Below, in pieces: positions 55,161-64,000 of a stretch of DNA of 64,000 bases. The stretch spans positions 19,748,873 through 19,812,872 of the forward strand of contig OY755173.1 in NCBI GenBank assembly GCA_963576735.1. Direction: 5' to 3'. The position numbers were made by a program, and so were the translations under genes. The DNA comes from Bedellia somnulentella (Eukaryota; Arthropoda; Insecta; Lepidoptera; Bedelliidae). How positions within the stretch are numbered: position 1 is the first letter of the stretch; the number at the start of each line of letters is the position of its first letter. The notes under the pieces are model-generated. The model was not told the DNA's origin. It searched no databases and was given only the letters and a program-made list of their open reading frames with translations.

Positions 55161-57376
55161 ATATTCAATTTTCATTTTCCAATGCGCTGGCAGAGGCATA
55201 TATTCCGAGACATGCAACAATATGTTCAATGTGTTACTTTATGTAACCAGAATATAATATATATCATTATTAAAAAAAACAAAATAAAGATGGGGAAATC
55301 AGTACCTCTGCCACTCCTATAAGGATTTACAGGTCAAGCTGTGTTTAAGATTGTAAAATAGAGTACAAACGTACGTTTTTTTTGTGCCTTTAATATTATT
55401 TAATGAGTTTTAGTAAATTACCAGCTAAAAGATTCGTTTAAAATTCACTATCATTAGAAAGTCTTAAAACTTAAATCTAATCTTAATGCATTTAATGATA
55501 TAAATTTTATATAGTAAGTAATAATTTAAATCTTTTAAACAAGGCACAAAACCATTCTTGCATCAAGTGATGATCAAAGCACAAAATAAAGGTGACAAAA
55601 TGTATTTCCTCAGTCAGTTCGTTTTGCATTATGCAGAATACAACGTTATTGTAATACCGAAATATATTTTTATCAAATTTTGGAATAAATGGCTAATTGC
55701 CTTATTAGTTCATTCGAAATTTCATTAATTTGTTAAAGGGTATAAAAACTATCGAAGTCCTAAACAATTCGGTATGCAAAGTTTTACTAAAGTGATGCTG
55801 ATTACAAAACCATTTCGAACCATTATGGTTATAAACAATATTTTCTTGAAATTATATCAATTGAAGCTAAGATGACTGTTATTTTATCAAAAAACTGTAA
55901 CAGTGTTTGACCTTCAATGTTGTTTCAAAGACATACAGTTTTACAGTTTATTAATAAAATATCGAAAATCATAGGTTTGTTTAGTATAATATCGTAATAA
56001 TTTCATTTGACATCACAAATTCGTATTATGTTTTGCAATCAGCAACATTTTTATAAAACATTTCGCTTCATTTGCATGTCGCTACGTGATTTTATCAATC
56101 GATGACGTCATAAAGAACAAAAGTTGAACAATCTTTAAACAATCATAACTTTACAATTACTTATTTTAAATGGAAAATATTCAAATTAGTCTTTTATTTT
56201 CGTGTTTACTATCGAATAAAAATATTTAATAAATACCAAAAAAAAACTTTGCATACCGAATTGTCAACCAAGTAGAGTCGTCATTATTAATTGAAAGCGG
56301 AACAAACGGCACGCTGCTCATGCTCCATTGTAATATAGGCTTAAACCTAAAAAACAAGTAAGTGAAACAGAACACAAACACATCTCTCACTTGATGCATA
56401 AATACTGACACACTCTCCTAACATAGTTTTATGCGATTGAAACATGATGATTGCTCGGTATGCCTAGTAATAGGGCACTAACCAAAACATTTTTAGATGA
56501 AGAAACAATTTTATATAGAAGTTACAATTTTTAGGCCAAGTACCAGTTCAAACCATTTCATTTACTTAATTTATTATGGATACTAATGGTGCAAGAATTT
56601 TTAATATCAGTTTAGTTGGTCCGTAAAAATACTTCCTACAAATACAGTAATTCTTCAGAAAAATATGAATGAAACATGATCGCGCAAACTCTCACATAAC
56701 ACTACTAACTACTCAATAATTACAAAAAAAAATATCTACTCTTGAGACGGCTGTTATCCCCATGATTGAATCTTGCAGTACGCAAATTCTGATTTCAGTC
56801 CTTACACGTAAAAAATTCAAAATTCAATACTGGAATCTTTAAAGCCAAATTAAAATTTTGAGAGTACTTACAGTCGCACACAAATTCCTTGGTTTTATTT
56901 TGACTTTATAAAGCATATCTTTTTTAACACAATTATGTTAATGCATCGTACCTCCTTTGAAAATATTAAAGAGATAGCAAACCTAAAATAGAATGAGTCT
57001 TAAAATTGTTAAGTTCAAAAGTATGGCAGTGTGGTAAGGGTACCTATCGAATGCCACCGGCTAAAAACACATACTTGAAATTTCGTGCAAAGGTACCAAA
57101 CTGTTTAAAGTATATTTAAACATGTTGATTTTAATTAATTGTTATATCGCATGATATGAAAGTACTATTTTTAATCTGAATTCCTTAGTCACTTCGATGA
57201 GGAACGTGCATGCATGACTGAAGTTAGAAATACTTGATTTAAATAAGAACAAAATATTCGAAAACAATTTTTAAATATAAAATTTATCGCCACATCAATT
57301 TCAAGCCACATAAAACTATAAGATCATATTTTCACAATGCTTCACAATCACTTTCGACATCCACAAACACTTTCAA
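55160..57376 (-). other. Presumed 3' UTR and flank of the SH3BP5-like gene
   Basis: AT-rich. Several AATAAA-type signals occur on the - strand (for example near 56895). A 21-bp inverted pair 'acaattcggtatgcaaagtt' at 55767 and 56266 may mark a 500-bp MITE. Confidence 0.4.
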
Positions 57377-58243
57377 TTAACTATTATCACTATCACTGAC
57401 TGAACTGGTCATCCTTATAACAGGATTTTGATTGGAATCACTCGAGTCACACTCAACCAACAATATATCATCTGGACTTTCATTTCTGTCTGAATTGCTA
57501 CCCGTGTACGTCCCTGACGGTGACTTATCTTCAATAACTGCCTTTAGGTACGATTCTCTGTCTAACTCCGCTGTATCTCTTGCTAAAGATAAAACATCTA
57601 GAGACATCATACTTTTAGATTTCTCAATTTTAACAGTATTCGTTTCATGGACACCGTCTCGGCTCTGAGATTTCGTTTTATCTAAATTAGTTTTCCAAGT
57701 GTCGCTCGGCGGCTCAACTTTACTACTAGAAGGTGCACTGGAGTTTCGCCTTGAATTTGTGAATTTTGATCGTTTTTGCTGATTATTTTCTTTCATCATT
57801 AATAGCTGGTCTAGTTTATTGATAGTTTCGTTCAATTCTACAGCCCAAGCTTCATCTGTTTCTACTTGATTATCAACCGGTTTTAGAGCTAGTTCTCTGA
57901 CTTTCATTCTGAGCTCTGTTAGTCCTGAATCTTCGTTTTCATCAGCAGATTTGTTTTCATCAGTTATAGGATCTCTTTCAGCTCCTACGCCAGGCTCTCG
58001 AGGTCCAACAGGGATAGAGTCTTTATCGGGATACTCTCCTCGCATTCTATGTATATCGTCTGATATTTCTTCTAATGCTTTGAGAGATTTAGCGTAGCGT
58101 CCTTTAGCGTTTGCTATGAGTTGCTGTAACTTTTCAATTTTCTCATTTTGAGTTTGTAGCTGTTCATCCCACATTTTCTTCTCTTCAAAATACATTCGAG
58201 ATTTGATTATGTTTCTTTTTAGACTGTCTTCTAATTGCGCTAC
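57377..58243 (-). CDS. SH3BP5: SH3BP5-like last coding exon
   Basis: The acceptor is 'ctgtttccag', and the exon ends at the stop 57377-57379. It encodes LEDSLKRNIIKSRMYFEEKK, NAKGRYAKSLKALEEISDDI and the disordered acidic/serine tail. The first in-frame ATG (58195) is not the true start: the frame and homology extend upstream to the acceptor. Confidence 0.94.
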   Translation of the reverse strand, partial: VAQLEDSLKRNIIKSRMYFEEKKMWDEQLQTQNEKIEKLQQLIANAKGRYAKSLKALEEISDDIHRMRGEYPDKDSIPVGPREPGVGAERDPITDENKSADENEDSGLTELRMKVRELALKPVDNQVETDEAWAVELNETINKLDQLLMMKENNQQKRSKFTNSRRNSSAPSSSKVEPPSDTWKTNLDKTKSQSRDGVHETNTVKIEKSKSMMSLDVLSLARDTAELDRESYLKAVIEDKSPSGTYTGSNSDRNESPDDILLVECDSSDSNQNPVIRMTSSVSDSDNS

Positions 58244-61200
58244 CTGGAAACAGTGAAATTTTTATTAGGATGATTTTATCAGTATTTTGAACTGCAGTTA
58301 AATTTATTTTTATCTGGCTATTGAGCCATGCTAACCCAGCCCTGCTGGGTTTCTTAATTAGCAGTCAATCTACCCGAACCGAAGGGTGGTAGTAAGTTGA
58401 ATTAAATATGATTTGGGTGGACCCTGCCGCGGCCAAACTACTTACGTAGTTAGAACAATATACAATAAACTTAATCGCAATATCTCAAGAAAGTAAAAAG
58501 TAATAAGCTGAATAGTGTCGGCTTAGAATAGCATTACTCAATTCCTTCCCCTGGATTTTCGGAAAGCGGCTAAGGGTTTTGGGGCTTATAGGTGATCTTT
58601 GGGAGATGCGATTCGAGACCCATCTTCCTAAAGTGCCTGAGGAATTTCATATTTCGAAGCTCTGGCTACACCTTTTAGGGATTTATAGCTGTGAGTATAC
58701 GCATGTATGTTTTTAAATAAATGTGACTGATAGATATTGATAGACACCATTAATTCCGTATCAAATATGAATACATCAAGAACGGTCAAATTATTAAGTG
58801 TTATTTTAACCATGTGTTTTCGTCACGATGTTTTTCTCACAATTATCTATTTTTTTCCTTTTTTGCAGTTTTCCGTCTTATTTAGGACCATGCTTTCTCA
58901 CAACTTAATCGTCGTTTGTTAAAGTATATTTATAATTCTAGTCTTAAGTACTAAGTAAGTTAAGTAAGTAAGTAGTACTAAGTCTTATTGAGCACTCGTA
59001 CCTAAAGATCTTCATATTTTCCGATAAATTTTCATTATTGTCATTTTTGAACTTTGCTAGTGGCTGCCTTGATCTATGTATTACGCACGTATCTTTTACT
59101 TCATAAACACAACATCATCACAAATACTATATTTTATAAAAAACAAATATACAAATATTTTAATTTTTAAAATAATAATCTTAAACTGGATCTTATAATC
59201 ATAAACTTGTAAGGGAAATATGGCACAAAGCACCCTGTGACCACATGAGACATGGAATGGTAAAAAAACATATTAATTTTTGTGACTTAAGCGGAGTTAA
59301 GATTGCTGGGTTACTAGTATTTATACTAGTATAGGATTAAGATTATTACCTTCTTTTCAGCCGCAATATAGTTAGTTGCTTTCTTCTGATGTTCTCGACC
59401 GCTTTCCGCCTTCCTTTTTTCAGCGTCCATAACCTGCAATACGTTTGTAAATAAATTTAAGTAAATATGTAAACTGTTAAGCTCATGATTTAAAAAAAAA
59501 ATATGTGCTGTCTACGTAAAATGTGGATACTCTGAGGGAAAACCATATATTTCACAAATCAACGAGCAGTGTTTGTATGGTGCATAAAAAATAAAAATTT
59601 GTTTTTTAATATGACAAATTGGCCCTACCAAAGAAATGATCACTAGCTATTGCTATTGCACATGATATTTCTTAATAGATATACCACTTGTTAAAAGCAG
59701 TAGTTCTTTGCTGTTTCCATCAACTGTTATAATGCATTTTACACATGAAGTAGTAGATAACATACAGACATATATAAATCCCTAAAAGGGGTAGCCAGTG
59801 CTTCAGAATCGGAAAATTCTTAAGCCACTTTTGGAAGCTAAGTGGGGAAGAGATAGTAATACAAATGTTTTTGGTGATGGGTCTCCAACCGCATCACCCA
59901 AAAATCACACAAAAACTTACAAGCAAACAAACACTAAGTCGCCTCTCACGCAAAACCCACGCGACGGGTACAAATGGGGTAGTGCTATTGTAAGCCCTCA
60001 CAACACAGTAAATTAGATAAACTTGCTAAATTCCGCCCTACCTTGATGATGGCATGGTTGAGCACCTCCTGCCAGTTGCTGTCGAAGTGCCATTCGTCCT
60101 GTTTGCTCACGAACCGGTGTTCAGCGAGCGTCACCGTCTCTTTGGCGGCCGCGTGGAGTTCTGGGGAGTAATGGCAATGATAATTATAATACTTAAAGAG
60201 TTTAATTTCATTTAGCTTACCTTTCCTACGAATAATTTGCTGTGTAATGTCGGCTTAGAATAGCACTACCTCATTTCTTCCGGTGGGTGTACATAAGAGG
60301 CGACTAACGGTATTGGGGTTTTTAAGGGAACATTGGGCGATGCGGATGGAGACCCATCACCAACAACCTTTATTTTACCACCTTTTCCCCACTCAACTTT
60401 CCAAAAGTGGCTAAAGAATTTCTAATGCCTTACTCTGGCTTCCCCTTCTAGGGATTTATAGCCGTGAGTATATTTATGTAACTTTCCAAGAGTGGCTGAG
60501 GATTTTCTAACTCTTTAGCTCTGGCTACCCCTTCTAGGGATTAATAGCCGTGAGTATATTTATGTAACTTTCCAAAAGTGGCTGAGGATTTTCTAATTCT
60601 TTAGCTCTGGCTACCCCTTCTAGGGATTAATAGCCGTGAGTATGTTCCTACGAATAGTATAAATTAGAAAGGTAAGATGTTTGGATGTTTCTTGCTCAAG
60701 CACGGTAAAACTACGGGTTATGATATTTGTCACGCACTTTGCTGTGTAGGGTCGGCTAAGAATAGTTACAACCTATTTTTCAAATTACAAAATTTACTAC
60801 TTTTTTGGAGTTATAGCTGTGAGTATATGGTTCACCAACAACCTTTATTCACCATCTTTTCCCCACTCGACTTTCCAAAGGTGGCTGAGGAATTTCTCCT
60901 CCTTCGCTCTGGCTACCCCATTTAGTGATTTATAGCCGTGAGTATATGTATATATATATGGTTATATGTTTTTAAATGTGAACACCATTCATTCCGTGTC
61001 GAATTTGAATACATAATACATATAATACCAGAACAGCGTTATCAGAACACAAATATTATAACACGCAATAGTGTGGCCAACATTGTTTTACCTTATAATA
61101 ATTATATATTAAATATTAAGACTACAAATATTGTTTACACCGTATGTCCGCGAAGGTCTGTAAGACGCACAGACCCTTAAAAGGGTCACAACACGTCAAG

Positions 61201-62666
61201 TGAGGATCAATGGACCATACATACATATACTCACGGCTATAGATCCCTAGAAGGGGTAGCCGGAGCTAAGGAATCAGAAATTCCTCAGCCACTTTTGGCA
61301 AGTTGAGTAGTGAAAAGATGGTGAAATGGGTTTCCAACCGCATGGCCCAAAATTCCCTTATTAGCCCCAATAACGTTAGTCGCCTCTACCGTGTACTACC
61401 TCTACCCAATACCGTGCTATTCTAAGCCGACACTACACAGCAAGACTTTAAAAAAGACTCATAAGGTATAAGCACTATTCATAGCTCAAACCCATGTTTC
61501 TTAGTATTTCACGGGGTTCTCTACACACGACCTCTACTGCTTCTCTACTACCAAGGTTTTATTATATATTTTTAAAAATTCATGAAAATTTTATATGTAA
61601 ATGAACACAATTGAATTTTATATGCTGACCTGTAATTGGTTTAAGGACCAGCTGTGTGTTGTTAGCCTGTAGGTTAAATAAATAAAACTCCACAGTAATG
61701 AGTATGTAGCTCTAAATTCTGGCTACCCCTTTTTGGGATTTAACGCCGTGAGTATATAAGTTATAGAGTATATTAGTATATAGTTAAGTAGTATGTAAGT
61801 TTAAAAAAGTCGATCACACTGACTCTATTCAAGGTCGCTTCATATCAGTTGTGGACGGAAAAATCACTGGCCATATTTAAATGTTATATTGTTACTTTTA
61901 TAACATTGTGGCGGCTGATAAGATAGTGAGACAAATTTAGCTGAATAGTGATAGCGAAGCAAAGTTGGGGCACAGAACGCTAGAACACAGCGCTTTTTAA
62001 CTAACTATTTTGTTATGTTCAGGGCCTATTGTAGGCTTTGGGCATAATTGTAAATCAATGTCTACTTTGTCACATCATTTTATCATATTGGAGTAATTAT
62101 TGTACGTGCAAGTATAAATAAACTGACTCCGTGACTCCGTAGTTTCACACATAAAATTTTAAGGTTAACCCTGGGTTGCTAAAGATATTACAGGCTGAAC
62201 CACTTTAACGTCCAATAATCAAGATGAATAAATTCTTCTGAAGGCACTTCCAACCGTCATTAAGGGCCACTTTCAAGGTAATAGTCGTTACTCTCTCAAC
62301 CCGCGCTACGATTGGTGGACTATCTAATTCACCCTATACTATACAGCTTTAATCCTTTATAAGGCAAGGTATGATCAAAAATCTTTAAATTTCACTTCTT
62401 TTTGAAGCTAGGTAAGGTTGAAATTATGATGGTCGTTATTAGGCTACTGCCTTATACAGCTTTAATAAGATAATTCAAGAACCATTACCACTAGCTCTCT
62501 GAAAATGCAAGGCGGCCCTCTGACACTCGGCTCTCGCTAAACTGGCTGCTGCCACCGCCTCGTGGTACGGTCTGGAGCGCTCCACACACGACCCCAGCTT
62601 CTTGCTGAGCACTTGCAGACGTCTGGAGGTCTCGTTTAGAAGGATCTGGAAGGTTTTCGTTGATTC
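57377..62666 (-). CDS. SH3BP5: SH3 domain-binding protein 5 family (parcas-like), four 3' exons, partial
   Basis: Proteins of this family (SH3BP5/Sab, REI-1, Drosophila parcas) form a long coiled-coil dimer that acts as a Rab11 guanine nucleotide exchange factor. Four exons in phase give 415 residues: FQILLNETSRRLQVLSKKL, then ETVTLAEHRF and WQEVLNHAIIK, VMDAEKRKAESGREHQ, and AQLEDSLKRNIIKSRMYFEE with ANAKGRYAKSLKALEEISDD. Heptad-rich helix spans nearly all of the first 220 residues. The remaining about 195 are a disordered, Ser- and acidic-rich tail ending SVSDSDNS. The N-terminal exon(s) with the start codon lie beyond 64000 or were not recognised. It converges on ACOX3. Confidence 0.93.
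58514..58710 (+). mobile_element. Family A repeat with internal deletion
   Basis: It runs from 'agtgtcggcttagaatagc' to 'ctgtgagtatacgcatgta'; the 'ttttccccactcaacttcc' part is missing. Confidence 0.8.
59350..59433 (-). CDS. SH3BP5: SH3BP5-like internal exon
   Basis: 28 codons in phase 0 at both ends, acceptor 'cgtattgcag', donor gtaata. It encodes VMDAEKRKAESGREHQKKAT, coiled coil. Confidence 0.93.
59770..60010 (-). mobile_element. Family A repeat
   Basis: It runs from 'atataaatccctaaaagggg' to 'taagccctcacaacacagta', directly left of the 60042 exon. Confidence 0.85.
60042..60160 (-). CDS. SH3BP5: SH3BP5-like internal exon
   Basis: The acceptor is 'ttactccccag' and the donor gtaggg. It encodes AAKETVTLAEHRF and FDSNWQEVLNHA, the most conserved motif pair of the family. 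Confidence 0.94.
60238..60479 (+). mobile_element. Family A repeat, full length
   Basis: It runs from 'gctgtgtaatgtcggcttag' to 'gtgagtatatttatgta' and starts a tandem run of its own 3' third. Confidence 0.85.
60480..60645 (+). repeat. Two extra tandem copies of the family A 3' third
   Basis: 'actttccaagagtggctgag' and 'actttccaaaagtggctgag' begin two units of about 82 bp, each ending 'gtgagtatatttatgta' or 'gtgagtatg'. Confidence 0.85.
60737..60952 (+). mobile_element. Family A repeat, rearranged
   Basis: Head 'gctgtgtagggtcggctaag', then an inserted 'tatagctgtgagtatatgg', then the middle and tail to 'gagtatatgtatatatat'. Confidence 0.78.
61214..61443 (-). mobile_element. Family A repeat, full length
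   Basis: It runs from 'acatacatatactcacggct' to 'aagccgacactacacagca'. Confidence 0.85.
61705..61760 (+). mobile_element. Family A repeat, 3' end only
   Basis: 'tctggctacccctttttggg' to 'acgccgtgagtatataag'. Confidence 0.75.
61849..62151 (+). repeat. Possible short solo LTR
   Basis: It starts TGTGGACGG and ends TTTCACA, with 'tataaataaactgactccg' near its 3' end, which looks like LTR promoter/poly(A) sequence. No target duplication is visible. Confidence 0.3.
62489..62666 (-). CDS. SH3BP5: SH3BP5-like exon (first one in the window)
   Basis: The acceptor is 'ctcacttccag' and the donor gtaatg, ending in phase 1. It encodes the helix RRLQVLSKKLGSCVERSRPY, then HEAVAAASLARAECQRAALH, matching the 'KPYWEARRVARQAQLEAQKA' part of SH3BP5. 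Confidence 0.9.
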
Positions 62667-62710
62667 CTGGAAGTGAGAATAAATAAGGGATGGTTGTATG
62701 TTTGTTGTTG

Positions 62711-62992
62711 CTAGATGCGGTTAAAATACTGGCTGGGTAAGAGAAAGTGAGGTTTCCGTTGGTTTCCAAGTTGATTTACACGTATTATACTTTCTTTAAT
62801 GTACTGTTTAATATCATCCGCGTTTTGATGAAATTTATTGGAACTTTTTGCACGAAATTGTAATGTAGATACAGGAAAAAACGTGCTACTACGACACACA
62901 ACAAAAACTCTATCATAATTTGGAACAAAACTAATAAGAGTAGAGGCCGAGGCATCACATGAAATGTAGCCAAATCTTGTAGAATAACACAA
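62711..62992 (-). other. Unidentified open frame upstream of SH3BP5-like exon
   Basis: 93 codons on the - strand with RFGYISCDASASTLISFVPN and KSSNKFHQNADDIKQYIKES. No typical splice sites fit the SH3BP5 frame. It may be a transposon remnant. Confidence 0.25.
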
Positions 62993-63444
62993 CTAATGAT
63001 GATGGTAATGTCAGTTAATAACGTTCCAAGAGAACAAATTCAGATCAATTGAATAGGTGCTAATAAATAAGGCATATACAGTATACGAGATACGCGTGAA
63101 ACACACTTTCCATATCTGAAAGTCTGGTAAAGACCAGCATCCGTTTCGTGAACAATAAAAGGGCATATATTAAAATATTAATTTTAATAAAGTTCGGAGG
63201 GTTTGTACAAAGTGGCGATCGATACAGAGTTATAGACCTGTTTTGGACAGCCTTCGCCCCAAACTTCCTTCTGCAAGAATTCCACAGCTTTTTAGCCTGG
63301 TATGACACTTTTACAAACACGAAATATTGGTGCTCAAATTGGTGAGGTCAAAATAATTGTTACCAATTAGTCACCTAGACTAGTTCGTTGACTCGTAGAC
63401 TGCAAGAAGACAATATCAAAATATATTTAACCTCCATTTCTTGT

Positions 63445-63560
63445 GCCGTGTAGTGTCAGCTGAGGATAAGATTAATATTATCTCATCTCTTCACGTAGGT
63501 GTCATATGAGGCGACTAAGGTAGAAAGGGGTAGTGACATTCTAAGCCGGTACTACACGGC
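63445..63560. mobile_element. Two family A heads in head-out foldback order
   Basis: A + strand head of about 75 bp joined to a - strand head of about 44 bp, both outer ends 'gccgtgtagt'. There is no tail. Confidence 0.78.
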
Positions 63561-63689
63561 AAGTATTTTACACACATACATTAAATTACCAGTAAAACCG
63601 ACACCAGGCAATTCATTTAATTTAAGTTATTGTTTATGACTATCTATTCTATGTTTAAAACATTGTTAAATAATTCTTCTGTAACCATC

Positions 63690-63785
63690 TTTTTCCCACT
63701 GAACTTCAAAAAGTAGCTTGAGCAAAGCAAATTCCAAAGCTTAAGCTGGGGCAGTTTTTTTGGAATTATTGCGGTTAGAATAGTT
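63690..63785 (+). mobile_element. Family A repeat, decayed 3' part
   Basis: 'ctttttcccactgaacttca' and 'ggaattattgcggttagaat' are recognisable. Confidence 0.5.
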
Positions 63786-63842
63786 AAAAAAAAGGTTTGT
63801 ACCACTACCTACACCACTCCTAAGTCCCCTTAAATGAAGGTA

Positions 63843-63940
63843 CATACATACATAGATATACTCACGCCGTTAGTTCCAATTAAGGTAGGCGATCATAGAC
63901 ACCACTTTTACAATCTTTTAACAAACTCTAGCTTCGTTCA
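63843..63940 (-). mobile_element. Family C LINE 3' end fragment
   Basis: 'atatactcacgccgttagtt' is followed by 'ccaattaaggtaggcgatca', the complement of the shared hairpin, and the decayed VNEAR coding end. The 'tgtgggagtcatgttagagc' repeat follows and runs off the window. Confidence 0.65.
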
Positions 63941-64000
63941 CATCTGTGGGAGTCATGTTAGAGCGCACACTACTGCGGACTCAAACGCACATAGCAGCGT

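Noticed and set aside
55767..56266. Confident call of a 500-bp MITE
   Set aside because: Only 21 bp of inverted similarity and no matching target duplication; mentioned as a possibility only.
57432..57668. 78-codon + strand frame
   Set aside because: Antisense to the SH3BP5-like last exon.
62491..62769. 92-codon - strand frame as an exon start
   Set aside because: Another frame over the SH3BP5-like exon gives the family coiled coil; this one does not.

Overview
This window is nuclear DNA from an insect, almost certainly a moth or butterfly (Lepidoptera). It has split genes with GT-AG introns, AT-rich non-coding DNA, Helitrons with TC and CTAG ends, LINE fragments ending in the common lepidopteran 'cctatgtccagcagtgg' and (ATG)n motif, repeats built on 'gaaaaccgacttc', and many LINE and SINE copies. 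There are no operons, ribosome binding sites or CRISPR arrays. All family assignments come from reading the translated sequence; no database search was run.

Two host genes converge. On the + strand, 2412-44079 holds a complete 13-exon gene for a 686-residue peroxisomal acyl-CoA oxidase of the ACOX3 (pristanoyl/branched-chain) type. Every exon joins in phase, and the protein ends in the peroxisomal targeting tripeptide SKL. Only about 2.06 kb of the 41.7 kb is coding; most recognisable intron sequence is transposon-derived. On the - strand, 62666-57377 holds the last four exons of an SH3BP5/parcas-type gene (coiled-coil Rab11 exchange factor family); its 5' end lies beyond the right edge. One true RNA gene, tRNA-Leu(TAA), sits in ACOX3 intron 3 at 26569-26651.

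Mobile DNA by region: 0-2 kb, tandem repeat and a PIF1-like helicase fragment; intron 1, RTE-type fragment, a twin-primed (5'-inverted) LINE and a Helitron; intron 2, a second Helitron copy and many SINE-like repeats; intron 3, a 3.26-kb transposon with 460-bp terminal inverted repeats (TIRs) holding a nested LINE, then tRNA-Leu and a 595-bp MITE; intron 6, a Transib (RAG1-related) transposon with an exact 5-bp target duplication inside a SINE-like copy; intron 11, four decayed tandem copies of exon 12; intron 12, a 433-bp foldback; 44-50 kb, SINEs and a TA-flanked MITE; 50.5-54.9 kb, a LINE with an intact 989-residue endonuclease/reverse transcriptase.

The most striking pattern is dispersed. 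Three repeat families (family A, about 250 bp, some 30 copies; family B, tRNA-headed, about 350 bp; family C, the coding 3' end of a LINE) share one 3' end. It starts CTCTG, folds into a nested hairpin whose outer stem is kept by different base pairs in different families, and ends GTGAGTATATGTATG. This looks like two non-autonomous retroposons carrying the RNA handle of a LINE partner.
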